A stretch of DNA of 44,488 nucleotides from Nemertoderma westbladi. Its lineage: Eukaryota; Xenacoelomorpha; Nemertodermatida; Nemertodermatidae. The translations under genes and the position numbers were made by a program. Of the stretch, positions 19,247 through 30,350 are shown in pieces. A model generated the notes under the pieces. That model was not told the origin of the DNA and searched no databases. It saw nothing but the letters and a program-made list of their open reading frames with translations. The stretch covers positions 1 to 44,488 of the forward strand of contig JAUCBJ010000119.1 of NCBI GenBank assembly GCA_032718475.1. Direction: 5' to 3'. Each line of letters begins with the position of its first letter. Positions within the stretch are counted from its first letter, which is position 1.

Positions 19247-19470
19247 TGAATGTTCTAGAACCTTAGTAGATTTTTTATGGTATATAGCTAGTATTTTTTA
19301 CTAGCTAGTAATTTTTGGAAATTATTTTGGTCATTAATATATTCTTCAACAGTTTAACCTGAAATATCATGGACTTTCACATTTTTTATAATTTCAAAAA
19401 ATACTAGCTAGCAAAAAACACTAGCTATCATAAAAAACATATCTACTAATGTTGTAGAACTTTCACCAAT
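19247..19470. repeat. inverted repeat, ~75-bp arms
   Basis: 19247-19320 and 19385-19465 pair imperfectly. The left arm reads GTTCTAGAACCTTAGTAGAT and then AGCTAGTATTTTTTACTAGC, and its complement is on the right. The loop is about 65 bases. A MITE-like structure. The flanking sequence shows no certain duplication. Confidence 0.65.
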
Positions 19471-19570
19471 ACCAAAAAAATTAATAAACTCTAAAAAAGG
19501 ATTGGTGGAAAATGGCTGGGGTGTCGACAGGGCGAAGTAGGGACCGTGTTGCTTAACCCCTTAGAGCCTA

Positions 19571-19625
19571 ATGACGTCCACTGCACGTCACCATGGACAG
19601 CACGAAGACGTGCAGTGGACGTCAT
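19571..19625. repeat. hairpin with 19-bp perfect arms
   Basis: ATGACGTCCACTGCACGTC (19571-19589) pairs perfectly with 19607-19625 across a 17-base loop. The preceding CCCCTTAGAGCCTA resembles a DNA-transposon terminus, so this may be a piggyBac-like or similar end. That is inference. Confidence 0.75.
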
Positions 19626-19800
19626 GCTGGAATACATGTTTTATTGGAAGGCTCTTGGAGTAGGTATACTGGTGGATAGCATTAATGACATTTATTGCTC
19701 TTCATGGCAAAAAATCCATTCTGTACTGTAGATAGGCTGTATTGTAGACTGTAGTATTAGTGTTAGGTATATGGCGTAATGCCAACCACAGTACAGTAGT

Positions 19801-20490
19801 TCAGACTGACAGAGAGACCGACAGACAGACAGACTAGATTTATGTAAACGTGTAAACTGACATCAGAAATGAAATCAGCAACCCTTAAAACCCCCATAGC
19901 GAGAATGTTGGTTAGTTATTATACTTTTTTAAGTTTTCACAGACTGACTGACAGAAAGACCGACAGCCAGACAGACTAGATTTTTTTAAACGTGAAAACT
20001 GACATCTAAAATAAACTCAGCACCCATTAAAACCCCCATAACGAGAATGTTAGTTAGTTTGTATTCTTTTTTAAGTTGTGACAGACTGACTGACTGACAG
20101 AAAGACCGACAAACAGACAGACTAGCTTTTTTTAAACGTGAAAACTGACATCTAAAATAAAATCAGCACCCATTAAAACCCCCATAACGAGAATATTAGT
20201 TAGTTTGTATTCTTTTTTAAGTTTTGACAGACTGACTGACTGACAGAAAGACCGACAAACAGACAGACTAGATTTATGTAAACCTGAAAACTGACATCAG
20301 AAATGAAATCAGCACCCCTTAAAACCCCCATAGCGAGAATGTTAGTTAATTTGAATTATCTTTTAAGTTTTGACAGACTGACTGACAGAATGACCGACAG
20401 ACAGACAGACTAGATTTATGTAAACGTGAAAACTGACATCAGAAATGTAATCAGCACTCCTTAAAACCCCCATAGCGAGAATGTTAGCGA
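19801..20490. repeat. ~141-bp minisatellite, 5 copies
   Basis: Each copy contains CAGACTGACTGACAGAAAGA, ACAGACAGACTAGATTT, GAAAACTGACATC and AAAACCCCCATARCGAGAAT. Starts are near 19801, 19938, 20079, 20226 and 20371. The same sequence in single, diverged, inverted form occurs at about 22925-23050 inside the TTAA-type element. Confidence 0.85.
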
Positions 20491-22262
20491 CAAGTTTTAA
20501 ATATTAACCATATTTCGTAAGATATATTTTAAAACATTTATTTATTAATAATGCAATAACTGAATAACCAGATAACGGAAAGACAAATCGAATTGAAACT
20601 TTTAATTACTAATAATAATTGTGGTGAGAGGTGATGGAAATCAAGAATATATGTTATGTTATGGAGCATGCGTTGGTAGGCACAGGCAAATGAATTGATG
20701 TCTGTTGAGATGTATTGAAGGAGCACTATTCCTTCTACTGGACTACTATGTCCTTGTGTACTAGCCTAGGCACTGGCTTGGCCAATGACTTTAGCTTGCC
20801 AACTGTAAAACTTCAAGAAATATTATTGGGCACGGCTGCCCTTGCCATGCCTTAGGCTCTATGGGGGAGAATGGAATCAGCGTATGAACTTACAATGTTA
20901 ATTATGTTTAAATCAATTAAAAATACATTTATTAACGCAAATCACTTGAAAAAATAAAAAACTATAATGGGATGGGGTACATGGATTCCAGATATCCAAT
21001 TTCAGTGCAAAATAACTTTAATCGTATGGTGCTAAACAATTAATTTCCATGGAGAGACCGTTCAAAATAACTCAACCATACAATTTAGCTGAAGATATTA
21101 ACTTCGATTATGGCTTCCGACATTTATGGCTACCGACACACACACACCCCTCTTTGTACAACCCCCATTCTGGGGACCGTTATTTCTATCGGTCGGTTCT
21201 GGGGTCGATATTGATTTCCTTATAACTTCTTTATTCTTGGTTTAAATTAAATTATTTTGGCACCAATAGACTCAGGAGACCATTTTACGTCATTCTATTG
21301 TTTCAAAATTTATCAACTCTAAAGATTGCTAATTTGTTACTCATAGGTTGAACTGGGGTCCTCAAACATACACATTTCACTGGTGTGTTTAAGTTTTTCT
21401 CCAATCACGACCCGGTCCCCAGTGTGATTGAGCACATTTCAGGTAGAGTTTACACAATCATTAACTCTACCGAATGTTAAACATTAAACAATGTGCAGCC
21501 GTGTCAGACAATATGTGATTGGATAACAAATAATGTTCTGGAATATTCTTGAGAAATAGAAAGGGTTCAATGGGCAGGCAGCCATAATCTTCAAACCCTT
21601 GTATTCGTAACTAACTCTACAATATGATTTTGATGTGAGGAAACAATACGTAGATTTCATTTTGCTACCAATTTTAACTAAATATTTTAATATTTTTATT
21701 GCTATTTGTGATAATAATCAAAATAACCAATGAACTTGAAATAAATAATTAACTAAACCTAAGAAACATTTATTTAATTTCGCAGTATTTAGTGCCTAAT
21801 AAGAGTATATTATTGACTACATGATGTTCGTAACATTATTACAGTCAGATAATATAGTTAAATGCTTTAATTCTGAATTACTTAATATATAAGAAGAAAA
21901 CAATCTAATGTATTATTTCGTTTCTAAAATTTATATTTTAATAAGCGATTAATTTATTTCGTACTGAATATGGAGAAAAAAAGATGTTGATGTAGATTGC
22001 ATTTTAGCTACCAATTCATTCCGGTGACGTCCCCGGATTGTTAATCGTCCCCGGTTTGTCGTTGTGTATTCATGCAATTGTCCCCGGTATGAATCAGGTA
22101 CAACGTAATCCTGTGTAATCCGTATCCGTATGTAATGTATATTTTTGAATACATATGATTGCATGAACATATCAAGTAGGATAGGGTACTAAGCAAGTTA
22201 AATTCTTTAGTACTAAATACATAAAAATTAAAACATACGATACGTTGGCCTAGGTATTATTT
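20491..22262. other. no gene seen
   Basis: AT-rich DNA with a short CA tract at about 21136-21150. 22015-22105 carries a repeat (GACGTCCCCGGATTGT, ATCGTCCCCGGTTTGT, GTGTATTCATGCAATTGTCC) that recurs at 29155-29245 in the same orientation. No coding frame of substance. Confidence 0.5.
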
Positions 22263-23236
22263 TAAGGCCCCGCGGTAGCGCTACATGGACATGATTTTTA
22301 TATTGCCTTGTTAGAGCAACTTCTCATTGTCAGAAACGACCATAACTTTGTATGAAGGTCAATGGAAGATTTGTAATTATGAATAAAAATAAAAAATTCA
22401 AATTTTTCAAAAATTTGGGAAAATATTAACAAATATTGACAAATTTTTGGACAAAAATCCAAAAACCTTCATCAGATTCAATCTTGAGTATTTTCCTTTC
22501 TAATTTTTCAAATCGCATCAAAAATGTATGCTCTTTCGATATCTCGAAGCAAAATTTCAAAAATTACTTAACAATTGTCATTTTGGTGCTGTTTTTTGTT
22601 TTGTTTATTGTTTAATTTTGACAAATTAAAAATTATCAATATTTTATTCAATTTTGGCCATTTATTTCCATATTGGAATAAAACTTAATCAGAATTCGAG
22701 ATCGAGATATCTGAAGAGAGCACATCAGAGAACCCCTCTGAACAAAATTTTAGAATATTTATTGAAAATTGAATTGTCTGAAGCTATTTTTATGCAAAAA
22801 AAAACCATTCCGAGATAATTGCCTTTAAAATTTGAACCTTCCCGCGCAAAAATTGTCTGTTAATATGTGAGAAAGTTTGTCAATATATATCTATCAACAA
22901 GAAAGCATAAACCATGCTAAGAATTTTGCTATGGGGGTATTCCTGGTAGCTGATTTCATTTCTGAGGTCAGTTTTCAATTTTAATGAAATCTAGTTTGTT
23001 TGAATGTTTGTCTGTCGGTCTTTCTGACCATCCGACTTATCTGTCTGTCAAATATTAGAAAAAGGCACAGCATTGAGCTAAAAGTTTAGCTATAGGGGTT
23101 TTCTTGGTCGCAGAATTCATTTCGAGTGTAAATTTTAACATTTGATGGCTTCCAAATTGTCTGTTTCGCTGTCAGACTGTCGGTTATATTTTGACAGCAG
23201 ACTGACAGGCATACAGACAGAACCGACGAGGGCAAT

Positions 23237-24634
23237 ACTGCCTTTACAGAAGCAGTTAAGTTAGCAGCAGCAGAAACAGTTCCTGTATACCCTCGAAACA
23301 GGAAAAGGGCCCCCTGGACTGACAACAAAATTCAGAAGTGCCGAAATGACCTTCTTAAGGCGCAGAAAGAGTCCCGACTCAAACAGACTACAGCGGCCAA
23401 GAATGCAGTTAAGGCTGCATCTAGGTCCCTGAACAGGCAGTACTCTGCTAATCTACAGGAGCTAATAAACCAACAGGTTGATGCCATCAATGATGCTGAC
23501 GACAGCAGGCAATCATCCCAGGCATGGAAATCGATCAATCTGCTTACTGGGCGGAAAAGCCAACCAACCACCAAGGTTAAGGCTGAATCACCAACCGATC
23601 GCCTCAATGGTTGGAAAGCCCACTTTGAAAAGCTCCTCAATAATGACAGGGTATTGCCTGATAACTTTATAGAAGTAAAAGTGTCTGAGTCTGTACTCCC
23701 AGATATTCCCATTGGCGATATCTCCTTTGCAGAAGTGAAGGCTGCTGCAAAGAGCATTAAGACCAATCGTGCCAGTGGAGTAGATGGTGTTCCCCCTGAG
23801 GTCTTTAAAATACCTGAGTGTTTAAAGCTCATCTATCCCATCATAGTAGACATGTACCGAACAACAAGAGTCCCACAAGAAATGAAAACAAATAAGTTGG
23901 TGCCAGTTCCCAAGAAGGGCAACCTAACACTCTATGGTTCTTTTCGGGGAATCTCATTGATCTCGATTGCTGCAAAGCTATACAATAGGATTCTATTAAA
24001 TCGCATCAGGGATCCCATTGAGAGACTGCTCCGTGGAAATCAGAATGGGTTCCGTAAAGGTCGTGGGACCATGGAGCCCATTTTGGCACTTAGAAGGATA
24101 ATTGAAGAGTTATCAAAAAAAAAGAAAGACAGGCATCTGGCTGTTATCTTTGTTGACTTCTCCAAGGCCTTTGATTCAGTCTCTCGCTCACGTATGTTCA
24201 GCATACTTTCATTGTATGGGATTCCTGATGAAATTATTGCAGCAATCAGATCAGTATACGATGGTTCGACAACATTTGTGTCTACTGTTGACGGTGACAC
24301 AGAACCATTTGAAGTGTTGTGGGGCGTCATCCAGGGAGACACACTTGCACCATTCTTGTTCATAATTGTGGTTGACTATGTTCTACGCATGTCCTTAGAC
24401 CATCATAATGATGATGGGGTGATGATAACTCCACCTACTGGCTCCAGAAGTCGAGGAAATCCTGCCAAGTACCTAACTGATCTAGACTTTGCTGATGACT
24501 TAGGAGTACTCTCAGAATCATTAGAGGGAGCGCAACGGCTCCTCAGCTCATTAGAACATGCTGCTTCTAGTGTTGGTCTTTTTATTAACTCCAGAAAGAC
24601 CAAAATTTTGACAGTTAACTTTGCAAGTCTCTGA
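23237..24634 (+). CDS. RTE-like reverse transcriptase
   Basis: One open frame of 465 codons, open on the left because the element is truncated. An N-terminal basic linker (RKRAPWTDNKIQKCRNDLLK) is followed by the RT core: SIKTNRASGVDGVPPEVFK, LVPVPKKGN, FRGISLISIAAKLYNRILL, QNGFRKGRGT, VIFVDFSKAFDSV (catalytic Asp), GVIQGDTLAPFLFIIVVDY and LDFADDLGVL (catalytic FADD). The RT motifs are intact, unlike those of the upstream LINE. The frame ends just after the LFINSRKTKILTVN motif at a frame change near 24625. The copy lacks an endonuclease. Confidence 0.9.
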   Translation, partial: TAFTEAVKLAAAETVPVYPRNRKRAPWTDNKIQKCRNDLLKAQKESRLKQTTAAKNAVKAASRSLNRQYSANLQELINQQVDAINDADDSRQSSQAWKSINLLTGRKSQPTTKVKAESPTDRLNGWKAHFEKLLNNDRVLPDNFIEVKVSESVLPDIPIGDISFAEVKAAAKSIKTNRASGVDGVPPEVFKIPECLKLIYPIIVDMYRTTRVPQEMKTNKLVPVPKKGNLTLYGSFRGISLISIAAKLYNRILLNRIRDPIERLLRGNQNGFRKGRGTMEPILALRRIIEELSKKKKDRHLAVIFVDFSKAFDSVSRSRMFSILSLYGIPDEIIAAIRSVYDGSTTFVSTVDGDTEPFEVLWGVIQGDTLAPFLFIIVVDYVLRMSLDHHNDDGVMITPPTGSRSRGNPAKYLTDLDFADDLGVLSESLEGAQRLLSSLEHAASSVGLFINSRKTKILTVNFASL

Positions 24635-25235
24635 TCGGATGAGCATAAGCTCAAAGGATGGTATGCTTGAGCAAGTGGACGACTTCTGTTGCCTGGGATC
24701 ATGGATCCGGAAGTCAGATGAGGACCTACGAATACGTAAGGGAAAGGCATGGGCAGCCTTGAATAGGCTTTCCAGGATTTGGAAGTCACCGAGAATTAAT
24801 CGGAAACTTAAGGTCCGATTATTTAGAGCAGCAGTACTTCTATGCTGGGCCCTAACTGCTGAGGACACCAAATCTCTGGATGGCACATTCACAAGAATGC
24901 TACGCCGGGTTCAATGTGTCAAGTACAATGCACACATCTCCAACAAGACACGATATAACATTGGAGGTATCTCATTGGTTCCCCCAAGCTTGACACTAGA
25001 ACAAAATCGCCTCCGCTTTGCAGGACATTGCTTTCGCCGTGAGGACCAGCCAGTGCATAATCTTGTACTTTGGCAGCCTCATGGAGTGAATAAGCATGGT
25101 GGACAGCCCATGACTTTCTTGAGACGCATCTTAAAGGACACTGGCCTTAAAGATGCGGATGATCTATCAAATGTCATGGGTGATAGGGAGTTGTGGCGGT
25201 GCAATTTTGTTGACAAGCCGGCACAGCATTCTTAA
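24621..25235 (+). CDS. RTE-like LINE C-terminal domain
   Basis: The reading continues in the next frame: VDDFCCLGSWIRKSDEDLRI, WAALNRLSRIWKSPRINRKL, then EDTKSLDGTFTRMLRRVQ and NRLRFAGHCFRR to TAA at 25233. Compared with the copy at 43502-43954 it lacks 21 bases (7 residues) near 24834. This removes the LLYG(S) motif that normally follows VVPV. A frame change plus deletion make it inactive. Confidence 0.85.
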   Translation: MQVSDRMSISSKDGMLEQVDDFCCLGSWIRKSDEDLRIRKGKAWAALNRLSRIWKSPRINRKLKVRLFRAAVLLCWALTAEDTKSLDGTFTRMLRRVQCVKYNAHISNKTRYNIGGISLVPPSLTLEQNRLRFAGHCFRREDQPVHNLVLWQPHGVNKHGGQPMTFLRRILKDTGLKDADDLSNVMGDRELWRCNFVDKPAQHS

Positions 25236-25553
25236 AAATGCAGCTGCAATGCAGCATGCCGATCCTAGTAGTAGTAGACGAGGGCAAATTTGATTAATGA
25301 CATCAGAAATGAAGTCACCGACCACAAAAACCCATACAGGGAATTTTAATAGACAAATCGTATGTTTTTTATTGACGGACAGACATACTGACGGACAAAC
25401 CGACAGTAAAACGGACAGACATCAATATCTCGAGAAATAGGACAGATCTTGCTAAGCGGTTTTCAAATTTGTAATCTTGATAAATCTGCTCTAGATGAAA
25501 TTGAAAAAAAAAATTTGAAAAAAATTATTGAAGTAGTGCTACCGGGGCCTTAG

Positions 25554-26044
25554 TGTTTTTCTCTAATTCTCTAATTATATCAACTTTGTACAGTTCTAGA
25601 AAAATTGTCATAGGATCAAAAAGTTGAACTTTCTTGGTTATGCCTGGGATTCACAATTTCAAGTTAAGTGCAAACAAGTTTCTATGTATAAAGTTGATAT
25701 AATTGGAGAAAATTACAAACATACTTATAAGAAAGAAGCACTTTATAGCGTTATGACATTTTATAACACTCGCTTCGTTCAGATAATAAACACACTCTGG
25801 CCGACCTCTAAAAAGTGCTACTTTTTACAAAGTGTATTAATAGTAAATGAAATCAATGTATAAAATAATTGTAAATACATGGATGTTAACGTGTTTATGG
25901 GGTTGAAAAGGAAGGAGAAAAGGTATTGAATACAAGATGAAGAAGGTGGTATAACACGGAAGTTATCAAATCTTACCCAAAAAGAACCAGAGCAAACTAG
26001 AAGATTGGACAACAAAGCAGAGATACAGAGCGATATTGAAGGTT
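25554..26044. other. no gene seen
   Basis: AT-rich DNA between the TTAA-type element and the minisatellite. A purine-rich stretch (25905-26040) leads into the G-rich array. Confidence 0.45.
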
Positions 26045-28175
26045 AAAGAAGTGGGTGGGGTTGGGTCGTTGGAATTTAAAGGAGTGGGTGGGGCAGGGTC
26101 GTCGGAGTTTAAAGGAGCGGGTGGGGCAGGGTCGTTGGAATTTAAAGGAGTGGGTGGGGCAGGGTCGTTGATTTTAAAGGAGTGAATGGGGCAGGGTTGT
26201 CGGAGGTTGAAGGAGTGGGTGGGGCAGGGTCGTCGGAGTTTAAAGGAGCGGGTGGGGCAGGGTGGTCGGACGGCAGGGTTGTTGGAGGTTAAAGGAGTGG
26301 GTGGGGCAGGGTCGTCGGAGTTTAAAGGAGCGGGTGGGGCAGGGTCGTTGGAATTTAAAGGAGTGGGTGGGGCAGGGTTGTCTGATTTTAAAGGAGTGAA
26401 TGGGGCAGGGTTGTCGGAGGTTGAAGGAGTGGGTGGGGCAGGGTAGTCGGGGGTTAAAGGAGTGGGTAGGGCAGGGTTGTCTGATTTTAAAGGAGTGAAT
26501 GGGGCAGGGTGGTCGGAGGTTGAAGGAGTGGGTGGGGCAGGGTTGTTGGAGGTTAAAGGAGTGGGTGGGGCAGGGTCGTCGGAGTTTAAAGGAGCGGGTG
26601 GGGCAGGGTCGTTGGAATTTAAAGGAGTGGGTGGGGCAGGGTTGTCTGATTTTAAAGGAGTGAATGGGGCAGGGTTGTCGGAGGTTGAAGGAGTGGGTGG
26701 GGCAGGGTCATTGGAGTTTAAAGGAGTGAGTGGGGCAGGGTTGTCTGATTTTAAAGGAGCGAATGGGGCAGGGTTGTCGGAGGTTGAAGGAGTGGGTGGG
26801 GCAGGGTAGTCGGGGGTTAAAGGAGTGGGTGGGGCAGGGTTGTCTGATTTTAAAGGAGTGAATGGGGCAGGGTTGTCGGAGGTTGAAGGAGCGGGTGGGG
26901 CAGGGTTGTTGGAGGTTAAAGGAGTGGGTGGGGCAGGGTCGTCGGAGTTTAAAGGAGCGGATGGGGCAGGGTCGTTGGAATTTAAAGGAGTGGGTGGGGC
27001 AGGGTTGTCTGATTTTAAAGGAGTGAATGGGGCAGGGTTGTCGGAGGTTGAAGGACTGGGTGGGGCAGGGTAGTCGGGGGTTAAAGGAGTGGGTGGGGCA
27101 GGGTTGTCTGATTTTAAAGGAGTGAATGGGGCAGGGTTGTCGGAGGTTGAAGGAGCGGGTGGGGCAGGGTTGTCGGAGGTTAAAGGAGTGGGTGGGGCAG
27201 GGTAGTCGGAGTTTAAAGGAGCGGGTGGGGCAGGGTCGTTGGAATTTAAAGGAGTGGGTGGGGCAGGGTTGTCTGATTTTAAAGGAGTGAATGGGGCAGG
27301 GTTGTCGGAGGTTGAAGGAGTGGGTGGGGCAAGGTAGTCGGGGGTTAAAGGAGTGGGAGGGGCAGGGTTGTCGGAGTTTAAAGGAGTGAGTGTGGCAGGG
27401 TTGTCGGAGGTTGAAGGAGTGGATGGGGCAGGGTCATTTGAGTTTAAAGGAGTGAGTGGGGCAGGGTTGTCGGAGGTTGAAGGAGTGGGTGGGGCAGGGT
27501 CATTTGAGTTTAAAGGAGTGGCTGGGGCAGGGTTGTCGGAGTTTAAAGGAGTGAGTGGGGCAGGGTTCGTCGGAGTTTTAAGTAGTGAGTGGGACAGGGT
27601 TGTCGGATGTCGAAGGAGTGGGTGGGGCAGGGTCGTCGGAGTTTAAAGGAGTGAGTGGGGCAGGGTCGTTGGAGTTTAAAGGAGTGGGTGGGGCAGGGTT
27701 GTCTGATTTTAAAGGAGTGAGTGGGGCAGGGTTGTCGGAGGTTGAAGGAGTGGGTGGGGCAGGGTCAGTCGGAGGTTAAAGGAGTGGGTGGGGCAGGGTT
27801 GTCGGAGTTTAAAGGAGTGAGTGGGGCAGGGTTGTCGGAGGTTGAAGGAGTGGGTGGGGCAGGGTCATTGGAGTTTAAAGGAGGGGGTGGGGCAGGGTCG
27901 TCGGAGTTTAAAGGAGTGGCTGGGGCAGGATTGTCGGAGTTTTAAGAAGTGATTGGGGCAGGGTTGTCGGATGTCGAAGGAGTGGGTGGGGCAGGGTCAT
28001 TGGAGTTTAAAGGAGTGAGTGGGGCAGGGTTGTCGGAGGTCAAAGGAGTGGGTGGGACAGGGTCATTGGAGTTTAAAGGAGTGAGTGGGGCAGGGTTGTC
28101 GGATGTTGAAGGAGTGGGTGGGGCAGGGTTGTCCGAGGTTGAAGGAGTGGGTGGGGCGAGGGTCGTTGGAGGAGG
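26045..28175 (+). repeat. G-rich 33-bp minisatellite, ~64 units, higher-order structure
   Basis: The unit is GGGTGGGGCAGGG followed by about 20 bases ending TTTAAAGGAGT. Because 33 is a multiple of 3, plus-strand frames read an 11-residue GVGGAGLSEFK-type repeat and minus-strand frames a Pro/Ser/Asn repeat. In-frame TAG in one unit type breaks the plus frames repeatedly. Units fall into types by their variable bases (TCGTCGGAGTT, TCGTTGGAATT, TTGTCTGATTT, TTGTCGGAGGT, TAGTCGGGGGT, TTGTTGGAGGT). The order of types repeats as an 8-unit, 264-bp block between about 26450 and 27335. Three G-runs per unit make quadruplex formation likely. Confidence 0.93.
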
Positions 28176-28182
28176 ATAGGGT

Positions 28183-28570
28183 TTGGGGGCAAGGTTAACT
28201 GCGTCTGTTGTTGTTATGCAAACCATGCGTTCATGGCATGACTTATTTGATACATCAGATTTAACTACCACCAATGTTCTTGATATTGTTAAGGAGTTTA
28301 CATGGTGCAGCAACTCTTCTGAACTTGCAGATTGCATCAGTGAGCAGCATGTCAGCAATCCGGCATTGAGTAACTGTGACATGGTCTGTGGTGATTCTCA
28401 AGAAGATAAAAACAATCTATGCAATTCTGATACTGATTCGGGAAATGTTTCTGGTAAAGATGATATGGATGTATTTTCAAGTAACTGAATTTGAATTTGA
28501 GTCAGAATCAGCTTATACAAATTATAGCAAGAAAACGAAACGTAACGTTCTTAATGAATGTCCTTCATGA
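28183..28570 (+). pseudogene. unrecognised acidic/Ser-rich coding remnant
   Basis: The frame at 28183-28488 reads MRSWHDLFDTSDLTTTNVLD, then a Cys/Ser/Asp-rich stretch ending GKDDMDVFSSN and a stop. After a frame change the next frame (28485-28570) continues as EFEFESESAYTNYSKKTKR. The composition shift from acidic to basic looks like the N-terminal part of a transposase or a short exon. No family is recognised and no start or splice site could be fixed. It directly follows the minisatellite. Confidence 0.35.
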
Positions 28571-29742
28571 ACCACTTTCAATTGTATATTGCAAATGTAT
28601 ATCAAGTTGTTTATCAGGAAAATTTGTCATAAAATTATATATTCGATTTGATTTCTTATTGTTTGTTGAAATAATAGTATAGGGCATGTGTAGGCAGTGA
28701 GGGCTCGCCATTCTGCTTTAAAACACGATTACTAAAGTATTTGATTTCCAAATTGGCACATTCGACATATATATTCTACTTACTTAAAATTAATCTCTAC
28801 TTTTTAGGTGACAATGAATTCCTAGTCCCCATTTTGAACCATGCCACACATACTGCTGCGTTTGGTCAAAATGTTAAATTAGATCACAACATATTAATTA
28901 CATTGTAGATTCCAGTCCCCACATTGAACAACAGCACCCATACTACAACGAGTGTTTGGAATGTTATATTAACTGTATGGAAAAGGGGACACTTGAAACT
29001 ATCGCATTATACTGGGGTCAGTGAAATTTTCAAAACTCAAACACAAATTTACACACGTATTTGACAGGTTTGGGTGGAACAGGGGACATCGCCGAAATGA
29101 TCTGAAATTTTCAGAATCCATTAATTTTAGTACGTAGATTCCATTTTTGATATCTTTTCATTCCGGGGACGTCCCCGGATTGTAGATCGTCCCCGGTTTG
29201 TGGCTGTGTATTCATGCAATTGTCCCCTGTTTGAACCAGTTCACCTACACACACACACACACGTCACACACAGACTTTTGAAAAACGGCCATAGTATAAT
29301 TATATCAGTTCGCTGATCCATACGTGTCTCGCCCCACATTGTAATGTATTAGCCCGACAGCTGAATAGCTCTTCCCAGTGAATCCTATGGGAATATCTAA
29401 AGGGTTACTCACTGCTATGTTAGGTGGGACACAAACTGATTGAATTATAAGCACTGGGCCGTTCAAATGTTTTATAGGTTAATAATAATGACATTTAGGG
29501 CCTGGGATTTCTCTCTCTCAGACTGTAAGCAAAGCTGTTCGGGATGGGACCCATCTACACAGCCATACCCATACAAGTGTAAGAATTAAGCTCTTGGCCT
29601 CTTGGCATTATATTAAACCAAACCATTATTAAGAGAAAGCGCCCTCTGATTTTGAAGAATATTATTATTAGGTTACATGCATTTAAATGCTTATATTAAA
29701 TTGGTTGCTTCATAGTGATGCCAGTATTGGATATGATTAAAT
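28571..29742. other. no gene seen
   Basis: Two degenerate copies of a segment with CCCCAYWTTGAACMAYRSCAC-like words lie at about 28815-28990. 29155-29245 repeats 22015-22105. A CA tract lies at about 29248-29268. TAAAT at 29738-29742 is the left target duplication of the BEL element. Confidence 0.5.
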
Positions 29743-30282
29743 TGTTAGCTTATTCAATCCCGCTAACCCAAACCCATGGGGTGGGCCGTTGGGCAATATT
29801 GGGGGCCACGAAATTGGGTAATCAATCACTCGTGTCACCCCAACAAAATGGGAAGGAGAAACACACAATGAGGGTCAGGGGCCAAACCCCTAACAGAGAG
29901 AGAATAGGTGGAGTGAACGGGAACACTCCAAAGGGCGCCAACAAGGGTATCAACCAATCAGAGGGGGGAAAGGCATCGGCTAGGTAGAGTAACAAGGCCA
30001 ACCCGTGCAATATAACCAGTTGGCAGTAATCATTTCATTCAGTTATCTCAGTGTTAGTTATTGGTGTTACAGTAGTAATAGTTTAGCTAGGGAAGTACCG
30101 GGACTTCAATTACCGTATCCCGCCTTCCATGTACAACAACATTATTATTATATCATATCTATATCTATATACCCAAGTATTATACACATCGAACAACCGA
30201 AACTCTTTTACTCTTCACACACGGCGGGGACGCGTGAACTGACAAACCGGATAAGCCGGGATCCTATCTGGATCCCGTCACA
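29743..30282 (+). repeat. BEL 5' LTR
   Basis: 540 bp, starting TGTTAGCTTATTC and ending CCCGTCACA. It differs from the 3' LTR only at five substitutions and has no indels, so the insertion is recent. The sequence right after it (GTAATTGAATCAGAGC) does not resemble a common tRNA-complementary primer site, so the primer is unknown. Confidence 0.95.
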
Positions 30283-30350
30283 GTAATTGAATCAGAGCTG
30301 CCGCCCTAGTTAAACTCAGTGACTACCAGCCACCAACCTATACAAGAGAG

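Larger units (their letters stand above)
23236..25276 (+). mobile_element. RTE-like LINE, 5'-truncated, with 11-bp target duplication
   Basis: It is flanked by the exact direct repeat GACGAGGGCAA (23225-23235 and 25277-25287). The 3' end is a short (TAG)n repeat rather than poly(A), as in RTE-clade elements. The body codes for RT and a C-terminal domain in two frames. It inserted into the TTAA-type element and is younger than it. A second copy of its 3' end lies at 43502-43954. Confidence 0.9.
22267..25549. mobile_element. TTAA-type DNA element (Kolobok/piggyBac-like ends)
   Basis: Left end GGCCCCGCGGTAGCGCTAC, preceded by TTAA (22263-22266). Right end, reversed, GGCCCCGGTAGCACTAC, followed by TTAG (25550-25553). 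A TTAA duplication with one mutated copy would fit Kolobok or piggyBac transposons. The interior is AT-rich and carries the 141-bp-type repeat. About 2 kb of it is a later LINE insertion. No transposase was found, so the superfamily is tentative. Confidence 0.5.

Noticed and set aside
27942-28382. Minus-strand 146-aa Pro/Ser/Asn-rich ORF
   Set aside because: It comes from the 33-bp array staying in frame on the other strand. Its unique part is antisense to a more protein-like plus-strand frame.
29715-30286. ORFs within the LTRs as genes
   Set aside because: They occur identically in both LTRs at fixed positions and lack protein-like character. LTR sequence explains them.
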